A DNA stretch of 64,000 nucleotides from Eubacterium brachy ATCC 33089. Lineage in GTDB: Bacteria; Bacillota; Clostridia; Peptostreptococcales; Anaerovoracaceae. Location: assembly GCA_000488855.1 (NCBI GenBank), contig KI535286.1, positions 22,394-86,393 of the forward strand, in the 5' to 3' direction. Below are positions 24,738 to 32,278 of the stretch, piece after piece. Both the position numbers and the translations under genes were made by a program. Positions within the stretch are counted from its first letter, which is position 1. Every line of letters starts with the position of its first letter. The notes beneath the pieces were generated by a model. It saw nothing but the letters and a program-made list of their open reading frames with translations. It had not been told where the DNA came from and did no database searches.

Positions 24738-25983
24738 ATAGGTAATCGTTTAAAACAGGTTGTAATCCATCTTTTGAAATGTCGTCGTACATCTCCTCGA
24801 AGCTGCGAGCGTCGTCGATTTCAAATTGTTCATCGCCTGAATCTTCACCTGCGTCCTTTCCTCTGTATTTGTCTTCATGGTCCCCTATGCCTGTGGAAAC
24901 CCCTGCCGAAACCTTTGTAGCAGCTATTTTCATTATGCCGTTTCTAAATGAAACTCCTTCCCTGGAAGATACCGTAATTCCGGAAAAGGGCAGAAAGATG
25001 CGATAAGCGCATATAACCTGGCAAAGCTGTCTTTCGCCAACATCCAGAGGATTTATTTTGTCGTTATTTATAATAGGTCGAAGTCTTGGGCAGGATAGGG
25101 ATATTTCAGCATGAGGATATTTTCTCTGCAGATAACATGCGTGCAATGCCGTTGCAAAAGCGTCCTTCCTGAAATCGGAAAGCCCCAGCAGCGCAGCAAA
25201 TGCCACTCCTCTCATTCCTCCCATCAAAGCTCGTTCTTGAGCCTCGAATCGATATTGCCAGATGCGTTTGTGCCCCCTCAAGTGCAATGTTTCATACTTG
25301 TCTATATCGTAAGTTTCCTGAAAAACCGTTACATAGTCGGCACCGCACTTGTGGAGATACTCGTATTCTTCTGAATTCACAGGGTAAATCTCAAGTCCCA
25401 CCATCTTGAAATACTTTCCTGCTAGTTTACAAGCTTCCCCAATGTACTCAACACTGCTCATAGAACGGCTTTCACCGGTTAAAATCAGAATTTCCTCCAT
25501 GCCGCTGTCAGCGATTATCCTCATCTCTTTTTCTATCTGTTCCATGTCCAGCTTCATTCGATTTATGTTGTTATAACAGTTGAATCCACAATAAACGCAG
25601 TAATTTTCACAGTAATTCGCTATGTAAATAGGTGTGAATACGTATACTGTATTTCCGAAGTGTTTGCTCGTTTCCGATCTGGCTTTCTGAGCCATTTTCT
25701 CCAAAAACGGCTCCGCTGCGGGGGACAGAAGAGCTTTAAAATCTTCAATGGTACAAGTTTCGTGTTCCAGTGCCGCCATGACATCTTTCGCAGCGTATTT
25801 TAAATAATCATAAGCATTCATTTGCGATATTACATCTTCGCATACGGTAGAGTCTATTTTTTCCATATCCGGAAAGTACTCCCTGTGATCTCTTCTGGCA
25901 GAAGGATTATTTTCTATCTCAGATTTCTTTTTTAAAGCCGCTTCAGACAGATGTTTCGCATCGATTAAAAATCTATTTTCCAT
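24730..25983 (-). CDS. thiH: 2-iminoacetate synthase ThiH
   Basis: 417 residues. The radical-SAM cluster CENYCVYCGF (CxxxCxxC, about residues 128-135) and the BATS-type C-terminus are present. ThiH cleaves tyrosine to dehydroglycine (2-iminoacetate) and p-cresol and supplies the glycine-derived part of the thiazole, which marks an anaerobic route rather than the oxygen-dependent ThiO. Near residues 357-376, between VSAGVSTGIGD and EQFEIDDARSFEEM, the protein has an extra acidic, charged stretch not usual in the family. AGGAGG precedes the start, and thiG ends 9 bp before. Confidence 0.93.
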   Translation of the reverse strand: MENRFLIDAKHLSEAALKKKSEIENNPSARRDHREYFPDMEKIDSTVCEDVISQMNAYDYLKYAAKDVMAALEHETCTIEDFKALLSPAAEPFLEKMAQKARSETSKHFGNTVYVFTPIYIANYCENYCVYCGFNCYNNINRMKLDMEQIEKEMRIIADSGMEEILILTGESRSMSSVEYIGEACKLAGKYFKMVGLEIYPVNSEEYEYLHKCGADYVTVFQETYDIDKYETLHLRGHKRIWQYRFEAQERALMGGMRGVAFAALLGLSDFRKDAFATALHACYLQRKYPHAEISLSCPRLRPIINNDKINPLDVGERQLCQVICAYRIFLPFSGITVSSREGVSFRNGIMKIAATKVSAGVSTGIGDHEDKYRGKDAGEDSGDEQFEIDDARSFEEMYDDISKDGLQPVLNDYLYV

Positions 25984-25992
25984 GATTCCCTC

Positions 25993-26766
25993 CTAGTCGC
26001 GTAAGAACCCTGTCAGGGGATCGGATGCAGCAGCACCTCTCATTAAAACTCTACCAATCCCCGAAAGATAAGCGTTCCTGCCGGCTTCAATACTATGTCG
26101 GAAGGCTTTAGCCATGAGCGGCAAGTTTCCGGCAGTTGCAAGGGCAGTATTAGCCATAACGGCAGCGACTCCCATCTCCATAGCTTCACAAGCCTGGGAA
26201 GGTCGTCCGATTCCCGCATCTACGATAATCGGAAGTTCGATTTCGTCGACTAAGATCTTTATAAAATCCTTCGTCGCAAGCCCTCTGTTGGAACCGATAG
26301 GAGATCCCAGAGGCATGACTGCCGCCGCACCTGCATTGACCAAATCTCTGGCTACATTTAAATCGGGGTACATATACGGTAAAACGATGAATCCGTCACC
26401 TGCGAGAACTTCCGTCGCTTTAACGGTCTCGTAATTATCAGGTAGCAAGTACTTTGAATCTCTCATGATTTCAATTTTAACGAAGTTGCCGCAGCCCAGT
26501 TCTCTTGCCAAATGGGCAATTCTAACGGCTTCCTGCCAGTTTCTGGCTCCGGATGTATTAGGCAGCAACGTGACTCCTTTTGGAATATGATCCAGAATGT
26601 TTTCATTTTCCTTTGTGTTGGCACGCCTGACTGCCAAGGTGATGATCTCGGCACCGGCATCTCGAATGGCTGATTCAATTAAGTTCAGTGAATATTTACC
26701 CGAGCCTAAGATAAATCTCGATTTAAACTCATGACCGCCTAGGACTAACTTATCATTTTCTCTCAT
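25993..26766 (-). CDS. thiG: Thiazole synthase ThiG
   Basis: 257 residues from the ATG at 26766, which has AAAGGAG nine bases before it; an upstream in-frame ATG (26787) contains that ribosome binding site and is unlikely. The barrel shows [32 protein letters not shown], the active-site Lys in FVKIEIMRD (about residue 100), [12 protein letters not shown] and [13 protein letters not shown]. ThiG forms the thiazole ring from deoxyxylulose-5-P, iminoacetate and ThiS thiocarboxylate. It stands between thiF and thiH in the operon. Confidence 0.95.
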   Translation of the reverse strand: MRENDKLVLGGHEFKSRFILGSGKYSLNLIESAIRDAGAEIITLAVRRANTKENENILDHIPKGVTLLPNTSGARNWQEAVRIAHLARELGCGNFVKIEIMRDSKYLLPDNYETVKATEVLAGDGFIVLPYMYPDLNVARDLVNAGAAAVMPLGSPIGSNRGLATKDFIKILVDEIELPIIVDAGIGRPSQACEAMEMGVAAVMANTALATAGNLPLMAKAFRHSIEAGRNAYLSGIGRVLMRGAAASDPLTGFLRD

Positions 26767-26856
26767 TTCGGATATCTCCTTTCGCATATTTAAAATTACT
26801 CATAACTGTCAGCAGGAATTTTCATCGTTGCATTAATTTCTGCAAATTGTCGGATT

Positions 26857-27567
26857 TCAATCTAAATTGACCTGACCTGCAATCACCTGCAATGTCAGAT
26901 GGCTTTGGTGAGCTGCACACAACATAACCCTCGGCGCAAACAAAGTTCCGTGAATATCTACATCGCTTACGCCGTCTCCACAAATGTAAAAATTTTCAGC
27001 TATCTTTCTGGTTTTAATCTTGTTTGCCGAATCGATTCCCGCCATGCCTGAGCTTGAAATCAATACTTTATCACGGAGGTTTTCCAGCACGAAATTCGCC
27101 AATTTACTCTTATCTTCCGGCACATCGAAGGCTTCGCAGATGACTTGGGCCGATGACAGTATGGATGAAAAGTTGGCTTCACCCAGTTTCGTGCAATGGG
27201 CTTCGATTTCCACGTATGGAGCAATCTCCCTGAGATTCTCAAAAAGCGCTGTCGGCTTTTCCATGCCAAGTTGTGATACCTTGTATTGCTGCCTGTTTAA
27301 ATTGCCCATATCAACTCTGTCAAAGTCCACCAAAATCAGCTTCCCGACACCTGATCTCGCCAGGGATATGGCTATATTTGAGCCGAGACCGCCGAGACCG
27401 CATACGGCGACAACAGCACCGGCAAATTTCTCCGCCAATACTTTTCCTATTCTGCTCTCTAGTGCCTTGCTCATCTCTTCTCGAGAAGGAATGTCATACT
27501 TTTCAGCTATATCGGATATTTTGGGGAGATTCTTCAATATTTTTTTCGTCGTTCCGCCCAAAATCAA
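26857..27567 (-). CDS. thiF: ThiS adenylyltransferase ThiF (short family-2 type)
   Basis: 236 residues. VCGLGGLGSNIAISLARSGV is the ATP-binding glycine loop of E1-like enzymes, followed by LILVDFDRVDMGNLNRQQY with the conserved acidic and Arg residues. It adenylates the C-terminal Gly of ThiS. It begins with a residue stretch (about 1-35) before the core, lacks the C-terminal zinc CxxC pairs of the MoeB type, and ends shortly after the conserved core, as in the ThiF family 2 of anaerobes. It overlaps thiS by 4 bp. Confidence 0.9.
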   Translation of the reverse strand: MILGGTTKKILKNLPKISDIAEKYDIPSREEMSKALESRIGKVLAEKFAGAVVAVCGLGGLGSNIAISLARSGVGKLILVDFDRVDMGNLNRQQYKVSQLGMEKPTALFENLREIAPYVEIEAHCTKLGEANFSSILSSAQVICEAFDVPEDKSKLANFVLENLRDKVLISSSGMAGIDSANKIKTRKIAENFYICGDGVSDVDIHGTLFAPRVMLCAAHQSHLTLQVIAGQVNLD

Positions 27568-27761
27568 CCACCTCCGACAAAGTTTACGATTTCCAGCTTA
27601 TCACCATCACAAAGTAGAGTGTCTCCATATCTACTTTTGGGAAGTATTTTTTCATTTAACTCCACAGCGATGTGATTTGTATTATAGCCGGATTTATTCA
27701 GGACTTCCAAAACGGAGATACCCGTGACATCTTTTACATTCTGTCCATTTATTACTACCAT
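27564..27761 (-). CDS. thiS: Sulfur carrier protein ThiS
   Basis: 65 residues with the ubiquitin-like pattern MVVINGQNV, VLNKSGYNTNHIAVELNEKIL and the required glycine end VNFVGGG (three Gly). The terminal Gly is adenylated by ThiF and then carries sulfur to ThiG. AGGAGG stands before the ATG. It is the first gene after the TPP riboswitch. The third terminal Gly, instead of two, is a small peculiarity. Confidence 0.93.
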   Translation of the reverse strand: MVVINGQNVKDVTGISVLEVLNKSGYNTNHIAVELNEKILPKSRYGDTLLCDGDKLEIVNFVGGG

Positions 27762-27851
27762 GAAACCTCCTCGAATTTATATTGTGTAACCTATGCAATT
27801 CACAGTATATTCACAACATCTGCATAAGCTGTTAAACCCTTTTAAAAAAGT

Positions 27852-27882
27852 AAAAACGGAGATACCTGATACGATATCTCCG
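27852..27882 (-). terminator. Riboswitch-controlled terminator before thiS
   Basis: On the minus strand CGGAGATA pairs with TATCTCCG around a 10-nt loop, then TTTTTA. Part of the loop and stem (27863-27873) is complementary to the aptamer, giving an alternative antiterminator. Confidence 0.85.
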
Positions 27883-27894
27883 AAAAAATCAACT

Positions 27895-27985
27895 CTGACT
27901 TCCTACGGCGGCATTATCCGCATCAGGTAAAGGGTCGAAGTTGTCTTACTTCCTCTCAGCCCGCTATCACAAGCTCCCCTGTTTT
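27895..27985 (-). promoter_or_regulatory. TPP riboswitch (THI element) controlling the thiamine operon
   Basis: Read on the minus strand, the conserved parts are present in order: GGGGAGC, GGGCTGAGAGG, GACCCTTTACCTGATGCGG, ATAATGCCGCCGTAGGAAG. These are the P1/P3 side, the CUGAGA pyrimidine-sensing loop, the ACCUGAU segment and the GUAGGAAG closing part. Thiamine pyrophosphate binding should favour the terminator at 27852-27882 and switch the operon off. Confidence 0.95.
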
Positions 27986-28002
27986 TGTACTGATATAACA
28001 CT

Positions 28003-28030
28003 AGTATATCACAGTTCATATTTTTGTCAA
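28003..28030 (-). promoter_or_regulatory. Promoter of the thi operon
   Basis: On the minus strand TTGACA (28030-28025) and TATACT (28008-28003) are 16 bp apart, with TG one base before the -10. The start would fall just before the aptamer. Confidence 0.75.
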
Positions 28031-28073
28031 TTTGTAAAATTATAGAGTCAAATCAGCTGTTAAATATGTGTCG

Positions 28074-28751
28074 TCACCCGAAAAGGTATCCCGGCAGGTG
28101 GACAGGTTGAACGTATTCTCCATCTCTGTAAACTCTCATATTTCCACCTGAAATCTCATCGACAAGTGCTACTTTTCCATCGATTATACCGAATTCAAAC
28201 TTGATGTCGTAAAGGTCGAGCCCTTTGTTTTTCAATTCTCTTTCTACAATTTTCGTTATATTTTGCGTCAAGCTCTTCAGTTCTTCGTATCTGTCGGCAG
28301 ACAATATCCCCAGAGTATCGAGAGCATCTTTAGTAATTGGCGGATCTTCACGTTCGTTGTCCTTTAAAGTTACTTCTACAAAATAATTCAACTCCTGCCC
28401 CTCAGTGCAATAATCTCCGTATCTTCTGAAAAAACTCCCTACAGCTTTCGTTCTGCAGATGACTTCAAGACCCTTTCCGAACAGTTTCGCCGGCTTTACT
28501 ACCATCTGAGCCTTTTCAACGTCAGCACTGATATAGTGAGTCGGATATCCTTCCTTTGCAACTTTGTCAAAGAAAAAATCAGTTAATTTTACGCAGATTT
28601 TGCCCATTCCGGCGATGGAAAGACCTACCGTGTTGGCACCCGGATCAAACACGCCGTTCTCCCCTGTAACGGTATCTTTAAATTGTAAAAGATAGTTCCC
28701 ATCGTCTTGTAAGTACACATCTTTGGTTTTTCCAGCATATACAAGTTTCAT
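28074..28751 (-). CDS. purC: Phosphoribosylaminoimidazole-succinocarboxamide synthase
   Basis: 225 residues from ATG 28751, seven bases after GGGAGG; the frame extends 16 codons further without a signal. LVYAGKTKDVYLQDDG at the start, VVKPAKLFGKGLEVICRTKAVGSF shortened here to KAVGSFFRRYG, and DIKFEFGI near the end are typical of PurC. The enzyme joins CAIR and aspartate with ATP in purine synthesis. No other pur genes are beside it; it stands alone upstream of the thiamine operon, whose pyrimidine part also draws on purine intermediates, though that link may be chance. Confidence 0.94.
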   Translation of the reverse strand: MKLVYAGKTKDVYLQDDGNYLLQFKDTVTGENGVFDPGANTVGLSIAGMGKICVKLTDFFFDKVAKEGYPTHYISADVEKAQMVVKPAKLFGKGLEVICRTKAVGSFFRRYGDYCTEGQELNYFVEVTLKDNEREDPPITKDALDTLGILSADRYEELKSLTQNITKIVERELKNKGLDLYDIKFEFGIIDGKVALVDEISGGNMRVYRDGEYVQPVHLPGYLFG

Positions 28752-28921
28752 ATTTTTACCTCCCAGATAACCCAATATTTCATAAAAAAAGTATAGCACT
28801 AAGATTAGAAAATATCTATAATATCTATCGATTTATTATTAAAAACAATAATAGAAATAGAGAGTATATAATTATTATATTTTACGCGCAACGTCGTCAT
28901 ATTTTCCGTTTCAGATGATAC

Positions 28922-28968
28922 AAAAGAGCTGTGATATGTCATCTTCGTTCAGATGATCATTTCACAGC
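28922..28968 (-). terminator. Minus-strand terminator after the zinc-ribbon gene
   Basis: GCTGTGA/TCACAGC outer arms and TCATCT/AGATGA inner arms form a two-part stem, followed on the minus strand by TCTTTTG. Confidence 0.7.
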
Positions 28969-29022
28969 CCCGCTTGACTTAATTGAAATAAACCGATTAA
29001 ATCGAAAATAATCCTCTTTAAA

Positions 29023-30639
29023 TCATTTTTTAAATTTATCACTTACATTCTTGATAAATTCGCCTGTCAGACTCGACTTGTCAAAATCCGTTATGCTTCC
29101 TATGCTGTCGAGAATGCTGCTCGTACTTGCACCGCTTACAACATTGTTGTTGGCACCGTCCATAGTCGAATTTCTAAGTCCTCTGAGCCGCCGAACCAGT
29201 TGATCATAGGTTTCCAAATTGGAAATCTTGCAGTTGGTTTCCGTCTCATAGGTGTGCCTCGCTCCTCGATTTCTGTAGTAACCGTATATTATGGCAAAGA
29301 AAGCTATACCAGGCAACAACAGACCATACTTCAGATACGATTCGGTATAGTCAAAAGTCAGTACCATTATCAATGCACCGATTATTTCGACTATCGCTGA
29401 AATCATAAACAACTTCGCCATATTTACAGGTATGCTACCCATAGTTTCCTTAGTTCTGGCATTGACGGCAACATAGTGAAGTATGCTCTTATCACCGCTC
29501 TTCTTTTCATGATAGCTGTATAGCCAAACCGGCAGATATGCGGCAATCCATTGTTGCCCCTTGACTATGAGACTCTGATCATCCCATCTGACGCCCCTAT
29601 CATAATTTTTCACGGTGTCATTGATGCTGAATTTTGCCACGTCTTTTGCCTGAGTCATAACTATGTTATCGAGATGTTCTATATCCACATCTCTCTTTTC
29701 AGAAGTGAATCCCTTTATGTAATTTGCATTCCACTTTACGCAATTTTCAGTGTCAAATGGCATAATTGAGTTTATTATGTTATTCGTCTGACTCTTAGAA
29801 GAATTGTCAAGTCTTTCAGAGCTGGACTCTATGGAAAGATCGTCTATAGCGATGTCAAATGTTCTTCTTACATTGTAGAGATCCGCATCGTATCGCCTTT
29901 CTCTGTTGTCGTCGGAACCTACGGTGTAGGATGAAACCAAGTGTTCTCCCTGTCCTGAAAAATCTCCGTGAGCGTTTATATCGACCAGCATGTACGGGAA
30001 GTACACTCCCATCACATTTTCAGTCGAAAATTCCTTTTTAAACTTGCCGTTTGCAAAGAATCTTCGCTTCTTAACAAATGCCTCTATGGCATTTCTTGCC
30101 TCGTCCTGTTTCACTGAAAATGGCAAAACCGCATCCGGAATAGCCCCGTTTGGAATCTTTTCATTGACTGACAATGTGTTTCTGCACCAGTGACATCTCG
30201 CCTGTGCCGATTCTGCAGTGTCTATTACCACCTCAGCACCACACCCGGTACACTTCAGTGTCAATATATCTTCAGTATCCGCCTGAATTCTTTGAGCACC
30301 TGCACCTATGACTTTACCGGTGAGATTCTCCACATCATCCACGGTATTCGCCACCCCAACAGGTGAAAATTCATGTCTACAGAAATTACAACGAAGTTTG
30401 CCGCTGTTGACGTTCAGAGCGATATCGGTAGCTCCACACATAGGACACTTCTCCTGTCCGTTTTTCTCTCCTTCATTGAAATCGATGATTACGGTATCCG
30501 CAGAAGTATCATCGCTCTGCGGATTTTCTCCCGATAAATTTGTAAACAGATCACCTTTAGCGGCTTCCGGAGAAATTACAGGTGCATCAGGATCTATGCT
30601 GAGTTTATCAAAATTTATGCTGTCATTTTTTTTCGTCAT
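29023..30639 (-). CDS. Zinc-ribbon membrane protein, YdjG-like
   Basis: 538 residues. The N-terminal 60 residues are acidic and disordered-looking. Two zinc ribbons follow: CPMCG...CNFC (about residues 65-85) and CTGCG...CHWC (about 130-153). A central beta-rich region contains GVYFPYMLVDINAHGDFSG and AAYLPVWLYSYHEK. Two membrane segments lie near residues 408-425 and 433-452, then a polar C-terminal tail. This layout matches TFIIB-type zinc-ribbon proteins such as YdjG, which in Bacillus work with the SPFH protein YdjI and recruit PspA under membrane stress. The gene immediately upstream encodes such an SPFH protein. Confidence 0.75.
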   Translation of the reverse strand: MTKKNDSINFDKLSIDPDAPVISPEAAKGDLFTNLSGENPQSDDTSADTVIIDFNEGEKNGQEKCPMCGATDIALNVNSGKLRCNFCRHEFSPVGVANTVDDVENLTGKVIGAGAQRIQADTEDILTLKCTGCGAEVVIDTAESAQARCHWCRNTLSVNEKIPNGAIPDAVLPFSVKQDEARNAIEAFVKKRRFFANGKFKKEFSTENVMGVYFPYMLVDINAHGDFSGQGEHLVSSYTVGSDDNRERRYDADLYNVRRTFDIAIDDLSIESSSERLDNSSKSQTNNIINSIMPFDTENCVKWNANYIKGFTSEKRDVDIEHLDNIVMTQAKDVAKFSINDTVKNYDRGVRWDDQSLIVKGQQWIAAYLPVWLYSYHEKKSGDKSILHYVAVNARTKETMGSIPVNMAKLFMISAIVEIIGALIMVLTFDYTESYLKYGLLLPGIAFFAIIYGYYRNRGARHTYETETNCKISNLETYDQLVRRLRGLRNSTMDGANNNVVSGASTSSILDSIGSITDFDKSSLTGEFIKNVSDKFKK

Positions 30640-30697
30640 ATGCGTACCTCAAGAAAATTATTAAAAAATATAAAAAGTCACTGCGTATGTATAACAA

Positions 30698-31918
30698 TCA
30701 AAGTCCTAAAATCTGAGCTTTAAGTTTATCAAATTCTTCCTGAGTGATGACTCCCGCATCGAGGAGTTTTTTCATTTCTATCAACTTAGTAGTCGGATCC
30801 GCTCCTTGATTTTGAGCCGATTGTTCAGGTGTATTCTGAGTATTTTGAGGCTGTTGACCGAAGTTCGGATTGTATGAACTCGGTTGGTCAGGCTGTTGCA
30901 TGCCACCCATAATATTTCCGGCAGCACCCATGCCCATACCCATGAATGCCATTCCTGTGCCTCCACCTGTTTCTCCGGCAGCTTGTATGCCTCTGGCGAC
31001 CGATTGCTGCATAAACGAGTTTCCACGAGCTCCTGACAGAGCATCGGCTCTCTTTACGTCTTTCATCAACTGCTTTGTATCTTCATCATATTCGATTGCT
31101 AAAATTGCGGTTTTTATGATTTCCAAACCACGACCCGATCTCCATTGATACGCATCTTCAACAGCTGTTGAAAGCGACTGTGCAAAGCCCAACTGATCTC
31201 CCTGAATTCTGCTCATTCTATTCCCTTTTGAAGGATCGTTTGTGTAATTTGAAAATGCTGCCGACAACGATGATACAACTTCATTGAAAAGCTGCGATCC
31301 GGCGTCATTGTCCATATCCGCAAAATCGAATACAGGTGCATCCGGTTGCAGATACTGTGCGGGAACAAAACCTTTTACAAACAGTATAGGGTCCACAATT
31401 CGCAGTGAGTAAGTCCCTCTCGTAACTGCGCCTACCTGACTGCCGAAAAAGGCATCATCCCAATATATCTCCGATTGCGTACCGAATCTGTTGTTTGGAA
31501 TTTCTTTTAAATTCACATAGAACGCCAATTGTTGTGCACCTGCTCTTCCACCGAATTTAAACTTTTCCCACGTATTTCTCAAAAAAGATGCACCGTTTTT
31601 TTCGCTTGCGAAAAACGACTGAGAATTCGGATCGTCTGAGTGATATATAAAACCTCCCGGTTCTGCAACGAATCCGGTAATTGCACCGTTTTCAAAAGTT
31701 ATCAACGCTGTACCTTCGGGAACTAAAATGTTCGATCCGTTGGTTATAACGTTTTTATTGCCTTTCGTATTCTCTCCTCTGCCGTTGTTCTGCCCATAAG
31801 GAACTGCCTGAAAGATCGCAGCTGTTCCCGGAACGTCCGGCTCCGGTGCATAGAAGTCTTTCCATTGATCTGCAAAGGTTCCCCCCAATGCTCCTGTAAA
31901 TGCTTTTATAAAACCCAT
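30698..31918 (-). CDS. SPFH-domain protein with SHOCT tail, YdjI-like
   Basis: 406 residues from ATG 31918, six bases after AAAGGAGG. Residues 1 to about 300 are the SPFH/virion-core-protein-like domain (GFIKAFTGALGGTFADQWKD, then FYVNLKEIPNNRFGT and RIVDPILFVKGFVPAQYL). A Gly/Met-rich stretch (GGTGMAFMGMGMGAAGNIMGG) and a Gln/Asn-rich linker lead to a SHOCT-type end (KLIEMKKLLDAGVITQEEFD). YdjI of Bacillus has this form and is part of the PspA-YdjGHI membrane-stress group. It should form oligomeric scaffolds at the membrane together with the zinc-ribbon protein downstream. No pspA or ydjH is seen nearby. Confidence 0.82.
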   Translation of the reverse strand: MGFIKAFTGALGGTFADQWKDFYAPEPDVPGTAAIFQAVPYGQNNGRGENTKGNKNVITNGSNILVPEGTALITFENGAITGFVAEPGGFIYHSDDPNSQSFFASEKNGASFLRNTWEKFKFGGRAGAQQLAFYVNLKEIPNNRFGTQSEIYWDDAFFGSQVGAVTRGTYSLRIVDPILFVKGFVPAQYLQPDAPVFDFADMDNDAGSQLFNEVVSSLSAAFSNYTNDPSKGNRMSRIQGDQLGFAQSLSTAVEDAYQWRSGRGLEIIKTAILAIEYDEDTKQLMKDVKRADALSGARGNSFMQQSVARGIQAAGETGGGTGMAFMGMGMGAAGNIMGGMQQPDQPSSYNPNFGQQPQNTQNTPEQSAQNQGADPTTKLIEMKKLLDAGVITQEEFDKLKAQILGL

Positions 31919-32130
31919 AAACATCCTCCTTTCTTTAAACAAATGTTTTGAGTCAACAATTAAATCGGTTATCTTGTTTCATTCTTATAATAATTGTAGT
32001 TTATTTAAAATAAAATTGCAAACACATTCAACTGGAATTTGAAAAAAGCCATAGGGATAAAATATTGAAAATCGACAGAAATCGCTAGAAAAAATCCGAA
32101 AGTTCTGTACAGAGTAAAACGTTGAAACTT

Positions 32131-32157
32131 AAAAAGCGCATCTCTCGCAGGAGATGC
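32131..32157 (-). terminator. Minus-strand terminator after nadE
   Basis: GCATCTC/GAGATGC with a 6-nt loop; on the minus strand it runs into GCTTTTTAAG. Confidence 0.75.
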
Positions 32158-32218
32158 ACTTCTATACCATGTAAAATTATAATTGTGTTCATTTACCTCG
32201 CATGTATTTCACAACTTT

Positions 32219-32268
32219 ATATGTGGAAATCATATGTGTGAAACATGTGCAAATTATATGTGTGAATC
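32219..32268. repeat. Degenerate tandem repeat, four units of 11-13 bp
   Basis: ATATGTGGAAATC, ATATGTGTGAAAC, ATGTGCAAATT and ATATGTGTGAATC follow each other. ATATGTGTGAA is exact in two units 24 bp apart. The repeat begins right after the nadE stop codon on the minus strand; no function is evident. Confidence 0.6.
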
Positions 32269-32278
32269 GGCTAAGTCT

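Larger units (their letters stand above)
31919..32278. other. 360-bp intergenic region with terminator and short repeats
   Basis: Between the SPFH gene start and the end of nadE there is a terminator (32131-32157), a degenerate tandem repeat (32219-32268) and A+T-rich sequence that should hold the promoter of the SPFH gene, which I could not fix with confidence. Confidence 0.5.

Noticed and set aside
27020-27727. 235-codon plus-strand frame across thiF and thiS
   Set aside because: It is antisense to two well-supported genes with intact motifs, so it is a coding shadow.
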